DNA from: Streptomyces sp. MH60
GTDB taxonomy: Bacteria; Actinomycetota; Actinomycetes; Streptomycetales; Streptomycetaceae
NCBI RefSeq assembly: GCF_002939385.1
Contig: NZ_MULI01000052.1
Span: forward strand, 1-49,937
Length of the DNA: 49,937 nt
Reading direction: 5' to 3'
In this document: positions 7,803 to 16,029 of the stretch, in pieces
How the letters are laid out: every line of letters starts with the position of its first letter
Numbering within the stretch: position 1 is the first letter of the stretch
The notes under the pieces: model-generated
The model's input: only the letters and a program-made list of their open reading frames with translations
Told to the model about the DNA's origin: nothing
The model's database searches: none
Position numbers and translations under genes: made by a program

Positions 7803-8375
7803 ATGGAGCTGATCCAGCAAACCCCTGACCTGTCCGCCTACCTGGCTGCCGACGAGGCCATCGACCACGAACACCCCCGGGTACGGGAGGTGGCCGGCCG
7901 ATTGGCGATGGAGGCGGAGGACTCGTATGACTATGCGCGGCTGGCCTTCGAGTTCGTGCGCGACACCATCCCGCACTCACAGGACTCCGGGGACCCGCGC
8001 GTCACCTGGCGGGCCTCCGACGTCCTGGAGCGGCGCACCGGCATCTGCTACGCCAAGGCCCACGCGCTGGCCGCGCTGCTGCGGGCCGAGGACATCCCCA
8101 CCGCGCTGTGCTACCAGCGTTTCGACGTGGTGCACGGACTGGTCGCCGTACGCCTGGACGGCGCCTGGCACCGGCAGGACCCGCGCGGGAACAAGCCCGG
8201 CGTGAACGCGCAGTTCTCCCTGGGCGGGGAGCGACTGGCCTTCACGCCGGACCTCGCGGCGGGCGAGGCGGACTACCCGGAGCTGTACGCGGCGCCGCAC
8301 CCGGCGGTGCTGGACGTCCTCAAGGCGGCCACCGACCGTCCGCACCTGTGGCAGAGCCTCCCGGCCGCCCTCTGA
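7803..8375 (+). CDS. Transglutaminase-like domain protein
   Basis: 190 residues, MELIQQTPDLSAYLAADEAI. The start is fixed by the promoter spacing; the mRNA is predicted to be leaderless. The papain-like core is intact: Cys82 in RRTGICYAKAHALAALLRA, His111 in FDVVHGLVAV and Asp126 in WHRQDPRGNK. Proteins of this size in actinobacteria are usually annotated as transglutaminase domain proteins and may act as cysteine proteases or amidases rather than crosslinkers. There is no signal peptide, so it is predicted to be cytoplasmic. It is convergent with the plsC-like gene, 10 bases apart. The substrate is unknown. Confidence 0.9.
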   Translation: MELIQQTPDLSAYLAADEAIDHEHPRVREVAGRLAMEAEDSYDYARLAFEFVRDTIPHSQDSGDPRVTWRASDVLERRTGICYAKAHALAALLRAEDIPTALCYQRFDVVHGLVAVRLDGAWHRQDPRGNKPGVNAQFSLGGERLAFTPDLAAGEADYPELYAAPHPAVLDVLKAATDRPHLWQSLPAAL

Positions 8376-8385
8376 GACGCCCGGC

Positions 8386-9114
8386 TCAGTGCGCCTGGGC
8401 CGTGCGCAGCTGCTCGGGTGTCGGGGCGGTGCCGCCGAGGTGGGCCGGCATCCACCAGGTGTCGTCGGCCCCCTTGGGGCGTACGGGGTAGGCGCGCTGC
8501 GCGGCCTCCAGCAGCTCCTGCACCCGCTCGCGCAGCCGTCGGGTGATGGCGCCCGCGTACTGCTCGCGGGGGGCCTCCATCGCCTCGCCCACCCGGATGG
8601 TGATCGGGGTGTGGCTGCGCTTGAAGTTGCGCGGGTGGCCCTTGGTCCACAGGCGCTGGGTGCCCCACAGGGCCATGGGGACCAGGGGGACGCCCGCCTC
8701 CTGCGCGAGCCGCGCGGCACCCGACTTGAAGCTCTTCAGGGTGAACGACTCGGAGATCGTCGCCTCGGGGAAGACACCGACGATCTCACCCGACTTCAGC
8801 GAGTCCAGGGCGTGCGCGTAGGCCGCCTCGCCCTGCTTGCGGTCGACCGGGATGTGCTTCATCCCGCGCATCAGCGGACCCGAGATCCGGTGCCGGAAGA
8901 CCGACTCCTTCGCCATGAAGCGCACCAGCCGCTTCTGCGGCAGCGCGGCCAGGCCGTCGAAGATGAAGTCCAGGTAGCTGATGTGGTTGCTCACCAGCAC
9001 GGCGCCGCCCGAGCGCGGGATGTTCTCCGATCCCTGGCAGTCGATCTTGAGGTCCCACGCCTTGAACAGGGTGCGGGCGAGACCGATCACCGGGCGGTAG
9101 ACGAGTTCTGCCAT
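8386..9114 (-). CDS. 1-acyl-sn-glycerol-3-phosphate acyltransferase (PlsC-like)
   Basis: 242 residues. It carries the four LPLAT blocks: NHISYLD (residues 43-49, the NHx4D catalytic motif), a GMKHIPVDR block, VGVFPEATIS (FPEAT at 115-119, acceptor binding) and VPLVPMALWG. It acylates lysophosphatidate to phosphatidate at the inner membrane face during phospholipid synthesis. An amphipathic N terminus rather than a long membrane anchor is seen. The ATG is preceded by AAGGAAGGG about 12 bases upstream. A perfect palindrome lies about 60 bases before the start (see 9175-9190). Confidence 0.92.
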   Translation of the reverse strand: MAELVYRPVIGLARTLFKAWDLKIDCQGSENIPRSGGAVLVSNHISYLDFIFDGLAALPQKRLVRFMAKESVFRHRISGPLMRGMKHIPVDRKQGEAAYAHALDSLKSGEIVGVFPEATISESFTLKSFKSGAARLAQEAGVPLVPMALWGTQRLWTKGHPRNFKRSHTPITIRVGEAMEAPREQYAGAITRRLRERVQELLEAAQRAYPVRPKGADDTWWMPAHLGGTAPTPEQLRTAQAH

Positions 9115-9174
9115 GGGCGGGTCGAACCCTTCCTTGTCGGCCTGGGAAGGGAACTCCCAGTCGAAAGTTACGCA

Positions 9175-9190
9175 CCCGTAGGTTTACGGG
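9175..9190. promoter_or_regulatory. Palindrome upstream of plsC-like gene, candidate operator
   Basis: CCCGTA-GGTT-TACGGG is a perfect 6-bp inverted repeat with a 4-base centre. It lies in the 296-base gap between the divergent plsC-like and thioredoxin-like genes. Its size suits a TetR- or GntR-type dimer. I see no other clear signal in this gap. Confidence 0.45.
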
Positions 9191-9410
9191 CTTGTCGCAG
9201 ATCGTGCCCCAAGAACGGCCGGTGTACCAGCCTTGGTGCCCGTGTGCGGCGAGATCCTCATCACTTGCCCGGCCTCCCGTGGCCGAAATGCGACGGGGAG
9301 CGGGAATCTCCGGCGCTCCGCGAGCGCTGCACCTTCGGAGTACCGAACCGGTGGCGTGCGGGTACGCGCGTCCATGAGTGCCGCGGTGGCGGCGGAACGG
9401 GGGCACGCCG

Positions 9411-9758
9411 GTGCGCGGCCAGGACGACGACGGGCGGGCGGCGGCCGCCGTCCCACGGCTGGACGCGGCCGACCTGGGTGCGGAACTCGGCGCCCGCGCG
9501 ACGCTCGTACAGTTCTCCAGCGCCTTCTGCGCGCCCTGCCGGGCCACCCGGCGGGTACTGGGCGAGGTGGCGGGTCTGGTGCCCGGCGTCGCCCACGTCG
9601 AGATCGACGCCGAGGGACACCTGGAACTCGTCCGCGCGCTCGACGTGCTCAAGACCCCCACGGTGCTGGTCCTGGACGCCGACGGCCGCGTCGTACGGCG
9701 TGCCGTCGGGCAGCCGCGCAGGGCGGACGTGATCGCCGCGCTGGGCGAGGCGGTGTGA
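9411..9758 (+). CDS. Thioredoxin-like protein
   Basis: 115 residues from GTG 9411 with a G-rich stretch (ACGGGGG) 7 bases upstream; a GTG at 9378 would add 11 residues. Thioredoxin fold: TLVQFSSAFCAPCRATRRVL holds the redox pair CAPC, VAHVEIDAEGHLELVRALDV is the central strand and helix, and VLKTPTVLVLDADG has the cis-Pro (TPT) strand. The active-site dipeptide Ala-Pro replaces the Gly-Pro of thioredoxin, so it belongs to the thioredoxin-like group in actinobacteria rather than canonical TrxA. No signal peptide is seen, so it is cytoplasmic. Thiol-disulfide exchange is expected; the partner is unknown. Confidence 0.88.
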   Translation: MRGQDDDGRAAAAVPRLDAADLGAELGARATLVQFSSAFCAPCRATRRVLGEVAGLVPGVAHVEIDAEGHLELVRALDVLKTPTVLVLDADGRVVRRAVGQPRRADVIAALGEAV

Positions 9759-9904
9759 CAAGCGCCACGCCACCGGTGAGGTCTTCTCCACAGCCTCCGC
9801 ATCCCGGGACGTAATTGACTGTGTGTGCCATCCGTCGTCAGCCTGCCTCCGTGCCCCGCTCGCCGTTTCCGGGACCGAGGCGCAACGCAGAAGGGCCATC
9901 CCGT

Positions 9905-10414
9905 ATGACGGCCACACCCGACCTCGCCGCGGCGCGGCCCGCCACCGACGACCTGCTGCGGTCCGTCTTCCGGCGGCACGCGGCGGGCGTCGCGGTGATC
10001 ACCGCGCGGGGTCCGCACGGTCCGGCCGGTTTCACGGCCACGTCCCTCACCTCCGTCTCCGCCCGCCCGCCGCTGCTCTCCTTCGGCATCGGCGCCGGCT
10101 CGTCGACCTGGCCCGCGGTGTCCGAGGCGGAGCACGTCGGCGTCCACGTGCTCGGCGAGCACCAGGAGGAGCTGGCGGCCACCTTCGCCCGCAGCGGCGC
10201 CGACCGCTTCGCGGCACCCACCGGCTGGCGGGAGGGCCCGCACGGGGTGCCCGTGCTGGACGGCGTGCTCGCCTGGCTCGTGTGCCGTGTGGTGGGCCGG
10301 GTGCCCGCGGGGGACCATCGGATCGTGCTGGCGGAAGTCCTCCTCGGCGACCCCGCCGGAGCCGGTGAGCCGCTGCTGTACCACCAGGGGCGTTACCGGG
10401 GTCTGCGCGACTGA
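9905..10414 (+). CDS. Flavin reductase family protein
   Basis: 169 residues, MTATPDLAAARPATDDLLRS, with GAAGGG about 9 bases before the ATG. The flavin-reductase-like (FMN-binding split barrel) signature is clear: LRSVFRRHAAGVAVITARGPHGPAGFTATSLTSVSARPPLLSFGI, then WLVCRVVGRVPAGDHRIVLAEVL and the C-terminal PLLYHQGRYRGL. Such proteins reduce FMN or FAD with NAD(P)H, often for a two-component monooxygenase. No monooxygenase is adjacent here. It precedes the etf operon by 220 bases on the same strand, probably as a separate unit. Confidence 0.92.
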   Translation: MTATPDLAAARPATDDLLRSVFRRHAAGVAVITARGPHGPAGFTATSLTSVSARPPLLSFGIGAGSSTWPAVSEAEHVGVHVLGEHQEELAATFARSGADRFAAPTGWREGPHGVPVLDGVLAWLVCRVVGRVPAGDHRIVLAEVLLGDPAGAGEPLLYHQGRYRGLRD

Positions 10415-10634
10415 CCGGTCGGCGCGACGGCTTCTGCGAAGGCGTCGGGTTCCGGTTACGCTGCGTTGCGAAGGTCACAGTTCAAAGCGCTTGCTTAGCG
10501 GGAAAGAACTGGATGTACTGACGAGTAATATTCCGGGCGGAGCGCAGGTCGCCCCGACCGGGATCGGCCGCTTGGGGCGCCTATGCTGCCTGCAAGAGGC
10601 AGCACTGAAATGTCGACGCAGTAGGAGAGCCGGC

Positions 10635-11423
10635 GTGAGCTTGAGGATCGTTGTCACTGTGAAGTACGTGCCCGACGCCACTGGCGACCGGCACTTCGCC
10701 GATGACCTGACCGTCGACCGGGACGACGTGGACGGTCTGCTCTCCGAGCTGGACGAGTACGCGGTCGAGCAGGCGCTGCAGATCTCCGAGAATTCCGACG
10801 ACGACGTCGAGGTCACCGTCCTGACGGTGGGTCCCGAGGACGCCAAGGACGCCCTGCGCAAGGCGCTGTCCATGGGCGCGGACAAGGCGATCCACGTCGA
10901 GGACGACGACCTGCACGGCACCGACGCCATCGGCACCTCCCTGGTGCTGGCCAAGGCGGTCGAGAAGGCCGGCTACGACCTGGTCGTCTCCGGCATGGCC
11001 TCCACCGACGGCACCATGGGTGTCGTCCCCGCGCTGCTGGCGGAGCGCCTGGGGGTGCCGCAGGTGACGCTGCTGTCCGAGGTCTCGGTCGAGGGCGGCA
11101 CGGTGAAGGGCCGCCGTGACGGCGACTCGGCCACGGAGCAGTTGGAGGCGTCGCTGCCGGCGGTCGTGTCGGTGACCGACCAGTCGGGTGAGGCGCGTTA
11201 CCCGTCCTTCAAGGGCATCATGGCGGCCAAGAAGAAGCCGGTTCAGTCCTGGGACCTGTCCGACCTCGACATCGAGGCGGACGAGGTCGGTCTGGAGAAC
11301 GCCTACACGGTCGTGGAGTCGGCCGCCGAGCGTCCGGCGCGCAGCGCGGGCACGATCGTCAAGGACGAGGGCGAGGGCGGCAAGCAGCTCGCCGAGTTCC
11401 TCGCGGGCCAGAAGTTCATCTGA
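10635..11423 (+). CDS. etfB: Electron transfer flavoprotein, beta subunit
   Basis: 262 residues from GTG 10635 (VSLRIVVTVKYVPDATG), with AGGAGAG 7 bases upstream. Family features: IVVTVKYVPD at the N terminus, LDEYAVEQALQI, VTVLTVGPEDAKDALRKALSMGADKAIHV and DLVVSGMASTDGTMGVVPALLAERLGVPQ. The C-terminal part has RYPSFKGIMAAKKKP, the recognition-loop region. EtfB carries AMP and forms a heterodimer with EtfA, which holds the FAD. Together they pass electrons from acyl-CoA and other dehydrogenases to ETF:quinone oxidoreductase. It is followed 55 bases later by etfA, as usual. A TATGCT box at 10582-10587 could belong to its promoter, but I see no good -35. Confidence 0.97.
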   Translation: MSLRIVVTVKYVPDATGDRHFADDLTVDRDDVDGLLSELDEYAVEQALQISENSDDDVEVTVLTVGPEDAKDALRKALSMGADKAIHVEDDDLHGTDAIGTSLVLAKAVEKAGYDLVVSGMASTDGTMGVVPALLAERLGVPQVTLLSEVSVEGGTVKGRRDGDSATEQLEASLPAVVSVTDQSGEARYPSFKGIMAAKKKPVQSWDLSDLDIEADEVGLENAYTVVESAAERPARSAGTIVKDEGEGGKQLAEFLAGQKFI

Positions 11424-11478
11424 GCCCCGGATTCGCTGACCGTCCCTCATCTTTCGCAAGCAGGAGAGAAGAAGTCCC

Positions 11479-12441
11479 ATGGCTGAAGTTCTCGTCTACG
11501 TCGATCACGTGGACGGTGCCGTCCGCAAGCCGACCCTGGAGCTGCTGACGCTGGCCCGCCGCGTCGGCGAGCCCGTCGCCGTGGCCCTCGGCAACGGCGC
11601 GGGTGACACCGTCGCCGCCCTCGCCGAGCACGGCGCGGTGAAGGTGCTGACCCACGAGGCCGCCGAGTACACCGACTACCTGGTCGTGCCGAAGGTCGAC
11701 GCCCTCCAGGCCGCCGTCGCCGCCGTCTCCCCGGCCGCCGTGCTGGTCCCGTCCTCCGCCGAGGGCAAGGAGATCGCCGCCCGCCTGGCGCTGCGCCTGG
11801 GCTCGGGTGTCATCACCGACGCCGTCGACCTGGAGGCCGGCGACGAGGGCCCGGTGGCCACCCAGTCGGTGTTCGCCGCCGCCTTCACCACCAAGTCCCG
11901 CGTCTCCAAGGGCACCCCGGTCATCACGGTCAAGCCGAACTCGGCCGCCGTGGAGGCCGCCCCGGCCGCCGGTGCGGTCGAGGCCCTGAACGTGTCCTTC
12001 TCCGCCGCCGCGACCGGCACGAAGGTCACCTCGCGCACGCCGCGCGAGTCGAGCGGCCGCCCGGAGCTGACCGAGGCCGCGATCGTGGTCTCCGGTGGCC
12101 GCGGTGTGAACGGCGCGGAGAACTTCGCGATCATCGAGGCGCTCGCCGACTCGCTCGGTGCGGCCGTGGGTGCCTCGCGCGCCGCGGTGGACGCGGGCTG
12201 GTACCCGCACACCAACCAGGTCGGCCAGACCGGCAAGTCCGTCTCCCCGCAGCTGTACATCGCCTCCGGCATCTCGGGCGCGATCCAGCACCGGGCCGGC
12301 ATGCAGACCTCGAAGACGATCGTGGCGATCAACAAGGACGCCGAGGCCCCGATCTTCGAGCTGGTCGACTACGGCGTCGTCGGCGACCTCTTCGACGTCG
12401 TCCCGCAGCTCACCGAGGAAGTCAAGACCCGCAAGGGCTGA
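11479..12441 (+). CDS. etfA: Electron transfer flavoprotein, alpha subunit
   Basis: 320 residues, MAEVLVYVDHVDGAVRKPTL, with AGGAGAG ten to twelve bases upstream. The C-terminal FAD domain is diagnostic: IVVSGGRGVNGAENFAIIEALADSLGAAVGASRAAVDAGW, VGQTGKSVSPQLYIASGISGAIQHRAGM (FAD signature) and IVAINKDAEAPIFELVDYGVVGD. It forms the ETF heterodimer with the upstream etfB and accepts electrons from flavin dehydrogenases in fatty-acid and amino-acid oxidation. A strong terminator follows at 12458. Confidence 0.97.
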   Translation: MAEVLVYVDHVDGAVRKPTLELLTLARRVGEPVAVALGNGAGDTVAALAEHGAVKVLTHEAAEYTDYLVVPKVDALQAAVAAVSPAAVLVPSSAEGKEIAARLALRLGSGVITDAVDLEAGDEGPVATQSVFAAAFTTKSRVSKGTPVITVKPNSAAVEAAPAAGAVEALNVSFSAAATGTKVTSRTPRESSGRPELTEAAIVVSGGRGVNGAENFAIIEALADSLGAAVGASRAAVDAGWYPHTNQVGQTGKSVSPQLYIASGISGAIQHRAGMQTSKTIVAINKDAEAPIFELVDYGVVGDLFDVVPQLTEEVKTRKG

Positions 12442-12457
12442 GCCTCCCCGTCGCACC

Positions 12458-12510
12458 GCACACCCAGGCCCCCGGTGACGTCCACGGACGTCGCGGGGGC
12501 CTCGGTGTGC
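12458..12510 (+). terminator. Terminator after etfBA
   Basis: A long composite hairpin with three stacked arms: GCACACC/GGTGTGC, AGGCCCCC/GGGGGCCT and GACGTCC/GGACGTC. Mismatches between arms are small. There is no T-run, as is typical of Streptomyces terminators. Confidence 0.8.
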
Positions 12511-12523
12511 GCACAGGATGGTG

Positions 12524-12552
12524 TTGACCGGCGGGAGACCGGCAGATAACTT
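12524..12552 (+). promoter_or_regulatory. Promoter of the citrate-lyase-like aldolase gene
   Basis: TTGACC (12524-12529), a 17-base spacer and TAACTT (12547-12552). The predicted start near 12559 leaves a leader of about 50 bases that contains the palindrome at 12571-12585. Confidence 0.6.
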
Positions 12553-12570
12553 CACTCTACGGATAACTGA

Positions 12571-12585
12571 TTCCGTTCAGCGGAA
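12571..12585. promoter_or_regulatory. Palindromic operator TTCCG-N5-CGGAA
   Basis: TTCCGTTCAGCGGAA is a perfect 5-bp inverted repeat with a 5-base centre. It lies just downstream of the predicted transcription start, where a bound repressor would block elongation. The shape is like operators of IclR-family regulators; the regulator is not in this window. Confidence 0.55.
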
Positions 12586-12609
12586 AAATGAACATCAGGA
12601 GGGTGTCGG

Positions 12610-13908
12610 ATGGGTCAGCAGGAGAAGGTGGCAACGAGCCTCGCGGGCGCCGTCGGCGAGGAGATCAGTGCCTCCCTCGCACCGGTCGACGCGGAGCTGG
12701 AGCGCCGCTACCCCGGAGACCCGGGCACCCGCCAGCCCGTCCACACCGTCTACGTCCCCGGTGACGCCTTCGCCGCCGACACCGTCCGCTCCTGGGGCGA
12801 CAGGGCCCTCGCCGCGCTCGACGAACACGCCCCGGACGCCGCCTCCTTCGCCGCCGTCCTCGGCCTCTCCGACGACCTCGCCGAGCCCGTGTACACCCGC
12901 GTACGCGCCAAACTGGAGCGGGAGCCCGTCGAGGACCTGCGCGTCGACTTCGAGGACGGCTACGGCAACCGCCCGGACGCCGAGGAGGACGAGGCGGCCG
13001 CCCGCGCCGCCCGCCTGATCGCCGAGGCGTACGAGCAGGGCACGGCCGCCCCCTACATGGGCATCCGCATGAAGTGCATGGAGGCTCCGGTGCGTGCCCG
13101 GGGCATCCGCACCCTCGACGTCTTCCTCAGCGGCCTGATGGAGGCCGGCGGCCTGCCCGAGGGTCTGGTCCTCACCCTGCCCAAGGTGACCTACCCCGAG
13201 CAGGTCACCGCCATGGTGCGGCTCCTGGAGGCCTTCGAGAAGGCGCGGGGCCTCACACCCGGCCGGATCGGCTTCGAGATCCAGATCGAGACCAGCCAGT
13301 CCATCCTCGCCGCCGACGGCACCGCCACCGTCGCCCGCATGATCCAGGCCGCCGAGGGCCGCGCCACCGGCCTGCACTACGGCACCTTCGACTACAGCGC
13401 CTGCCTCGGCGTCTCCGCCGCCCACCAGGCCAGCGACCACCCGGCCGCCGACCACGCCAAGGCGGTCATGCAGGTCGCCGCCGCCGGCACCGGCGTACGC
13501 GTCTCGGACGGCTCGACCAACGTCCTGCCGGTCGGCCCCACCGCGCAGGTGCACGACGCCTGGCGGCTGCACTACGGCCTCACCCGCCGCGCCCTGGCCC
13601 GCGCCTACTACCAGGGCTGGGACATGCACCCCGGCCACATCCCCACCCGGTACGCGGCCGTCTTCGCCTTCTACCGCGAGGGCTTCGAGCAGGCCGCCGC
13701 CCGTCTGGCCCGCTACGCCAACCGCGCCGGCGGCGACGTCATGGACGAGCCCGCCACCGCCAAGGCGCTCAGCGGCTACCTGCTGCGCGGCCTGGACTGC
13801 GGTGCCCTCGACATCGGCGAGGTCGCCCGGCTGACCGGCCTGACCCGCGCCGACCTGGAGGGCTTCTCCGGCCCGCGGCGCGGCGACCTCACGGCATCGG
13901 CGCAGTAG
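12610..13908 (+). CDS. HpcH/HpaI aldolase/citrate lyase-like protein (DUF6986-like)
   Basis: 432 residues, MGQQEKVATSLAGAVGEEIS, with GGAGGG 6 bases before the ATG. Despite low overall similarity, the PEP-utilising TIM-barrel landmarks of citrate-lyase beta subunits are present: VDFEDGYG (112-119, like the DLED loop), YMGIRMK (149-154), VLTLPKVTY (187-195), and GFEIQIETSQ (221-230), which offers Glu223 and Glu227 for metal or CoA-substrate binding. I recall this family as DUF6986, formerly labelled phosphoenolpyruvate kinase; the true reaction is not established. It has its own promoter and operator. Its last 20 bases overlap the convergent gene ending at 13889. Confidence 0.85.
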   Translation: MGQQEKVATSLAGAVGEEISASLAPVDAELERRYPGDPGTRQPVHTVYVPGDAFAADTVRSWGDRALAALDEHAPDAASFAAVLGLSDDLAEPVYTRVRAKLEREPVEDLRVDFEDGYGNRPDAEEDEAAARAARLIAEAYEQGTAAPYMGIRMKCMEAPVRARGIRTLDVFLSGLMEAGGLPEGLVLTLPKVTYPEQVTAMVRLLEAFEKARGLTPGRIGFEIQIETSQSILAADGTATVARMIQAAEGRATGLHYGTFDYSACLGVSAAHQASDHPAADHAKAVMQVAAAGTGVRVSDGSTNVLPVGPTAQVHDAWRLHYGLTRRALARAYYQGWDMHPGHIPTRYAAVFAFYREGFEQAAARLARYANRAGGDVMDEPATAKALSGYLLRGLDCGALDIGEVARLTGLTRADLEGFSGPRRGDLTASAQ

Positions 13909-14752
13909 GCCCCGCCGACGGCGTCCGGCTCCCCGCGAAGGGATCGTCCGGGCCGGAGCCGGCGTACCGCTCCAGGCCGGACGCCGTCACCCGCTCCTCC
14001 TCGGCGAACAACCGCGTCCCCCGGTCGCACAGCCGCCGGTCCGCCCGCGCCCGCGCGCAGAACTCCTCGGGCGTCACTCCGAACAGCTCACGCAGCCGCG
14101 CCGACCCGTGCAGCAGGTCGGTGATCAGCGGGCGTTGCGCCCCGGGGTGGCGCCGCGGCGCACCGGTGCCGTCGTGCAGGACGCCGTGGCGGTTGACGTA
14201 CGCGTAGGCGCCGCGCAGCACCGATCCGTCCCCCGGCTCGACACGCACGTCGGGCGCGGGCAGCCAGACCCGGTCGAAGTTGCCGCCCGCCATCGGCACG
14301 CCCTCACTGGCGTCGATCACCGCGAGCTGCTCGGCGTCGAGCCACAGCACGAACAGCTCCCGTACGACGCCGGGGGCGCCCACCGGCGAGGCGGACACGT
14401 AGCCCATGCGGCTCACGTGGGCGGAGACGCCGATGTCCAGCCCGGTGACCCGCGACCTGACCATCGGAACCGGCGAGGCGATCCCGAACTCGGCCATCTT
14501 GTGCCGCAGCTGGGCGGGGCTCGCGTTGGACCCGATCGCCAGCACCGGAACCCGGCCGTCGCCCTCCGCGTACACCGCCCGGTCCAGCGGCAGCAGCCGG
14601 TCCCCGTCCAGCAGTCCGGACTCCCGGGGCCACGCGCCCGGGTACAGCAGCGGCTCCTCGCGCGGCACCCCGGCCAGCCCGAGCGCCTCCAGCGTGCGGT
14701 CCTGGCCGGGCGGCCGCGCGGACTCCCCGCCCTGGGTCGGTGGTTGCGACAC
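13889..14752 (-). CDS. Conserved hypothetical protein with gamma-glutamylcyclotransferase-like features
   Basis: 287 residues from GTG 14752 with a strong GGGAGGAAGGA site. I do not know a named family for it. Residues 69-84 read PVLAIGSNASPAQLRH, which resembles the AYGSN..P.QL substrate loop of GGCT-like folds. About 60 residues later VRELFVLWLDAEQLAVIDASEG resembles the strand-helix-LDxxEG segment where the catalytic Glu sits (Glu150 here). The N-terminal 65 residues and a C-terminal helical part are extra. The GGCT idea is inference. It is convergent with the aldolase-like gene and overlaps its 3' end by 20 bases. Its own 118-base upstream gap separates it from the LacI gene, which is on the same strand. 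Confidence 0.75.
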   Translation of the reverse strand: MSQPPTQGGESARPPGQDRTLEALGLAGVPREEPLLYPGAWPRESGLLDGDRLLPLDRAVYAEGDGRVPVLAIGSNASPAQLRHKMAEFGIASPVPMVRSRVTGLDIGVSAHVSRMGYVSASPVGAPGVVRELFVLWLDAEQLAVIDASEGVPMAGGNFDRVWLPAPDVRVEPGDGSVLRGAYAYVNRHGVLHDGTGAPRRHPGAQRPLITDLLHGSARLRELFGVTPEEFCARARADRRLCDRGTRLFAEEERVTASGLERYAGSGPDDPFAGSRTPSAGPTAPMP

Positions 14753-14870
14753 GGTGTCCTTCCTCCCGGTGACGCGGACGGGCGGGCGGTGTGTCCGGCC
14801 GCGCGCGGTGGCGGGCCGGCTCGGACGCCGGACCGGCGCCGGGGCGGGTGCGGCCGCCCGTCGCGGCGGT

Positions 14871-15920
14871 TCAGTCCGACGGCGGCAGCTCGCCCGAGCC
14901 CCGGGTGACCAGCCTGGTCGGCAGTTCGATGCGGTCGGGGGCGAGGAGGGAGCCGTCCAGCTGCCGGAAGAGCCGCTCGGCGGCGGTGCGGCCGAGGGCG
15001 GCCGCGTCCTGCGCGACCACGGTGACGCCCGGCTTGAGCAGGTCGGCCAGCTCGATGTCGTCGAAGCCGACCAGCGCGACGCCCCGGGTGTGCTCGGCCA
15101 GGACCCGGATCACGGTGACCGTCACCCGGTTGTTGCCGGTGAAGATCGCGGTGACCGGATGCGGGTCGGCGAGCATCTCCTCGGCCGCCCGGCGCACCCG
15201 CACGGGGTCGGTGACGCCCAGGGACATCCACGAGTCCTTGACGGGTATGCCCGCGTCCTCCATGGCGGCCCGGTAGCCGCGCAGCCGCTCGGCGGCCGTG
15301 TGGATGCGGGGCATGTCGCCGATGAACCCGATCCTGCGGTGCCCGTGCGCGATGAGGTGGGTCACGCCGTCGCGGGCACCGCCGAAGTTGTCCGAGACCA
15401 CCACGTCCGCGTCGATCCGGCCCGCCGGACGGTCCACGAACACCGTGGCGACGCCCGCCTTCAGCTCGGGTTCCAGATACCGGTGGTCGTCCCCGGCCGG
15501 GATCACCACCAGACCGTCCACGCGCCGCGCGCACAGCGCCAGCGCCAGCTCCTGCTCGCGGTCCGGGTCCTCCGCGCTGGACCCGTTGATCAGCAGGGCA
15601 CCGTGCGCGCGGGCCACCTCCTCCACGGCGCGGCTGAGCGGCCCGTAGAACGGGTCGGCCAGATCCTCCAGGACCAGGCCGATGCTCGCGGTGCGGCCCT
15701 TGCGGAGCACCCGCGCGCTGTCGTTGCGGCGGAAGCCCAGCGCGTCGATGGCCTCCTGGACGCGGCGCTCGGTCTCCGGGGTGACGCCGGGCTCCCCGTT
15801 GACCACCCGGGAGACGGTCTTGAGGCCGACCCCGGCCCGGGCGGCGACGTCCTTCATGGTCGGGCGGTTGCCGTAACGGTTCCCGGGGAGGCGGTCTGCG
15901 CGGCGGGTCGTGTCGGGCAC
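14871..15920 (-). CDS. LacI family transcriptional regulator
   Basis: 349 residues if started at GTG 15920; a later ATG (MKDVAARAG) would remove 24 residues. The N-terminal HTH and hinge MKDVAARAGVGLKTVSRVVNG is followed by the periplasmic-binding-protein-like sensor domain: IGLVLEDLADPFYGPLSRAVEE, VDGLVVIPAGDD, VVVSDNFGGARDGVTHLIAHGHRRIGFIG, TAIFTGNNRVTV and VALVGFDDIELADLL. Such proteins repress sugar genes until a sugar binds. It is divergent from a ROK kinase gene, and the shared 242-base gap contains a perfect LacI-type palindrome at 16030. Autoregulation and control of the ROK gene are therefore likely. Confidence 0.93.
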   Translation of the reverse strand: MPDTTRRADRLPGNRYGNRPTMKDVAARAGVGLKTVSRVVNGEPGVTPETERRVQEAIDALGFRRNDSARVLRKGRTASIGLVLEDLADPFYGPLSRAVEEVARAHGALLINGSSAEDPDREQELALALCARRVDGLVVIPAGDDHRYLEPELKAGVATVFVDRPAGRIDADVVVSDNFGGARDGVTHLIAHGHRRIGFIGDMPRIHTAAERLRGYRAAMEDAGIPVKDSWMSLGVTDPVRVRRAAEEMLADPHPVTAIFTGNNRVTVTVIRVLAEHTRGVALVGFDDIELADLLKPGVTVVAQDAAALGRTAAERLFRQLDGSLLAPDRIELPTRLVTRGSGELPPSD

Positions 15921-16029
15921 GATGCGGTGTCCTGTCCTGTCGTCCACGGGATTGCGTCGGCTCCTGCTGTCCGGGGGGATGTGTCGGTCATGGGCTTGTA
16001 TGAGGATGTGGCGTCGAGCATAGAGCCTG

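Noticed and set aside
10483..10494. CAAAGCGCTTGC before etfB as a LacI-type operator
   Set aside because: Only the central 8 bases are palindromic, it is about 140 bases from the etfB start, and no sugar gene or LacI gene is adjacent. Chance is likely.
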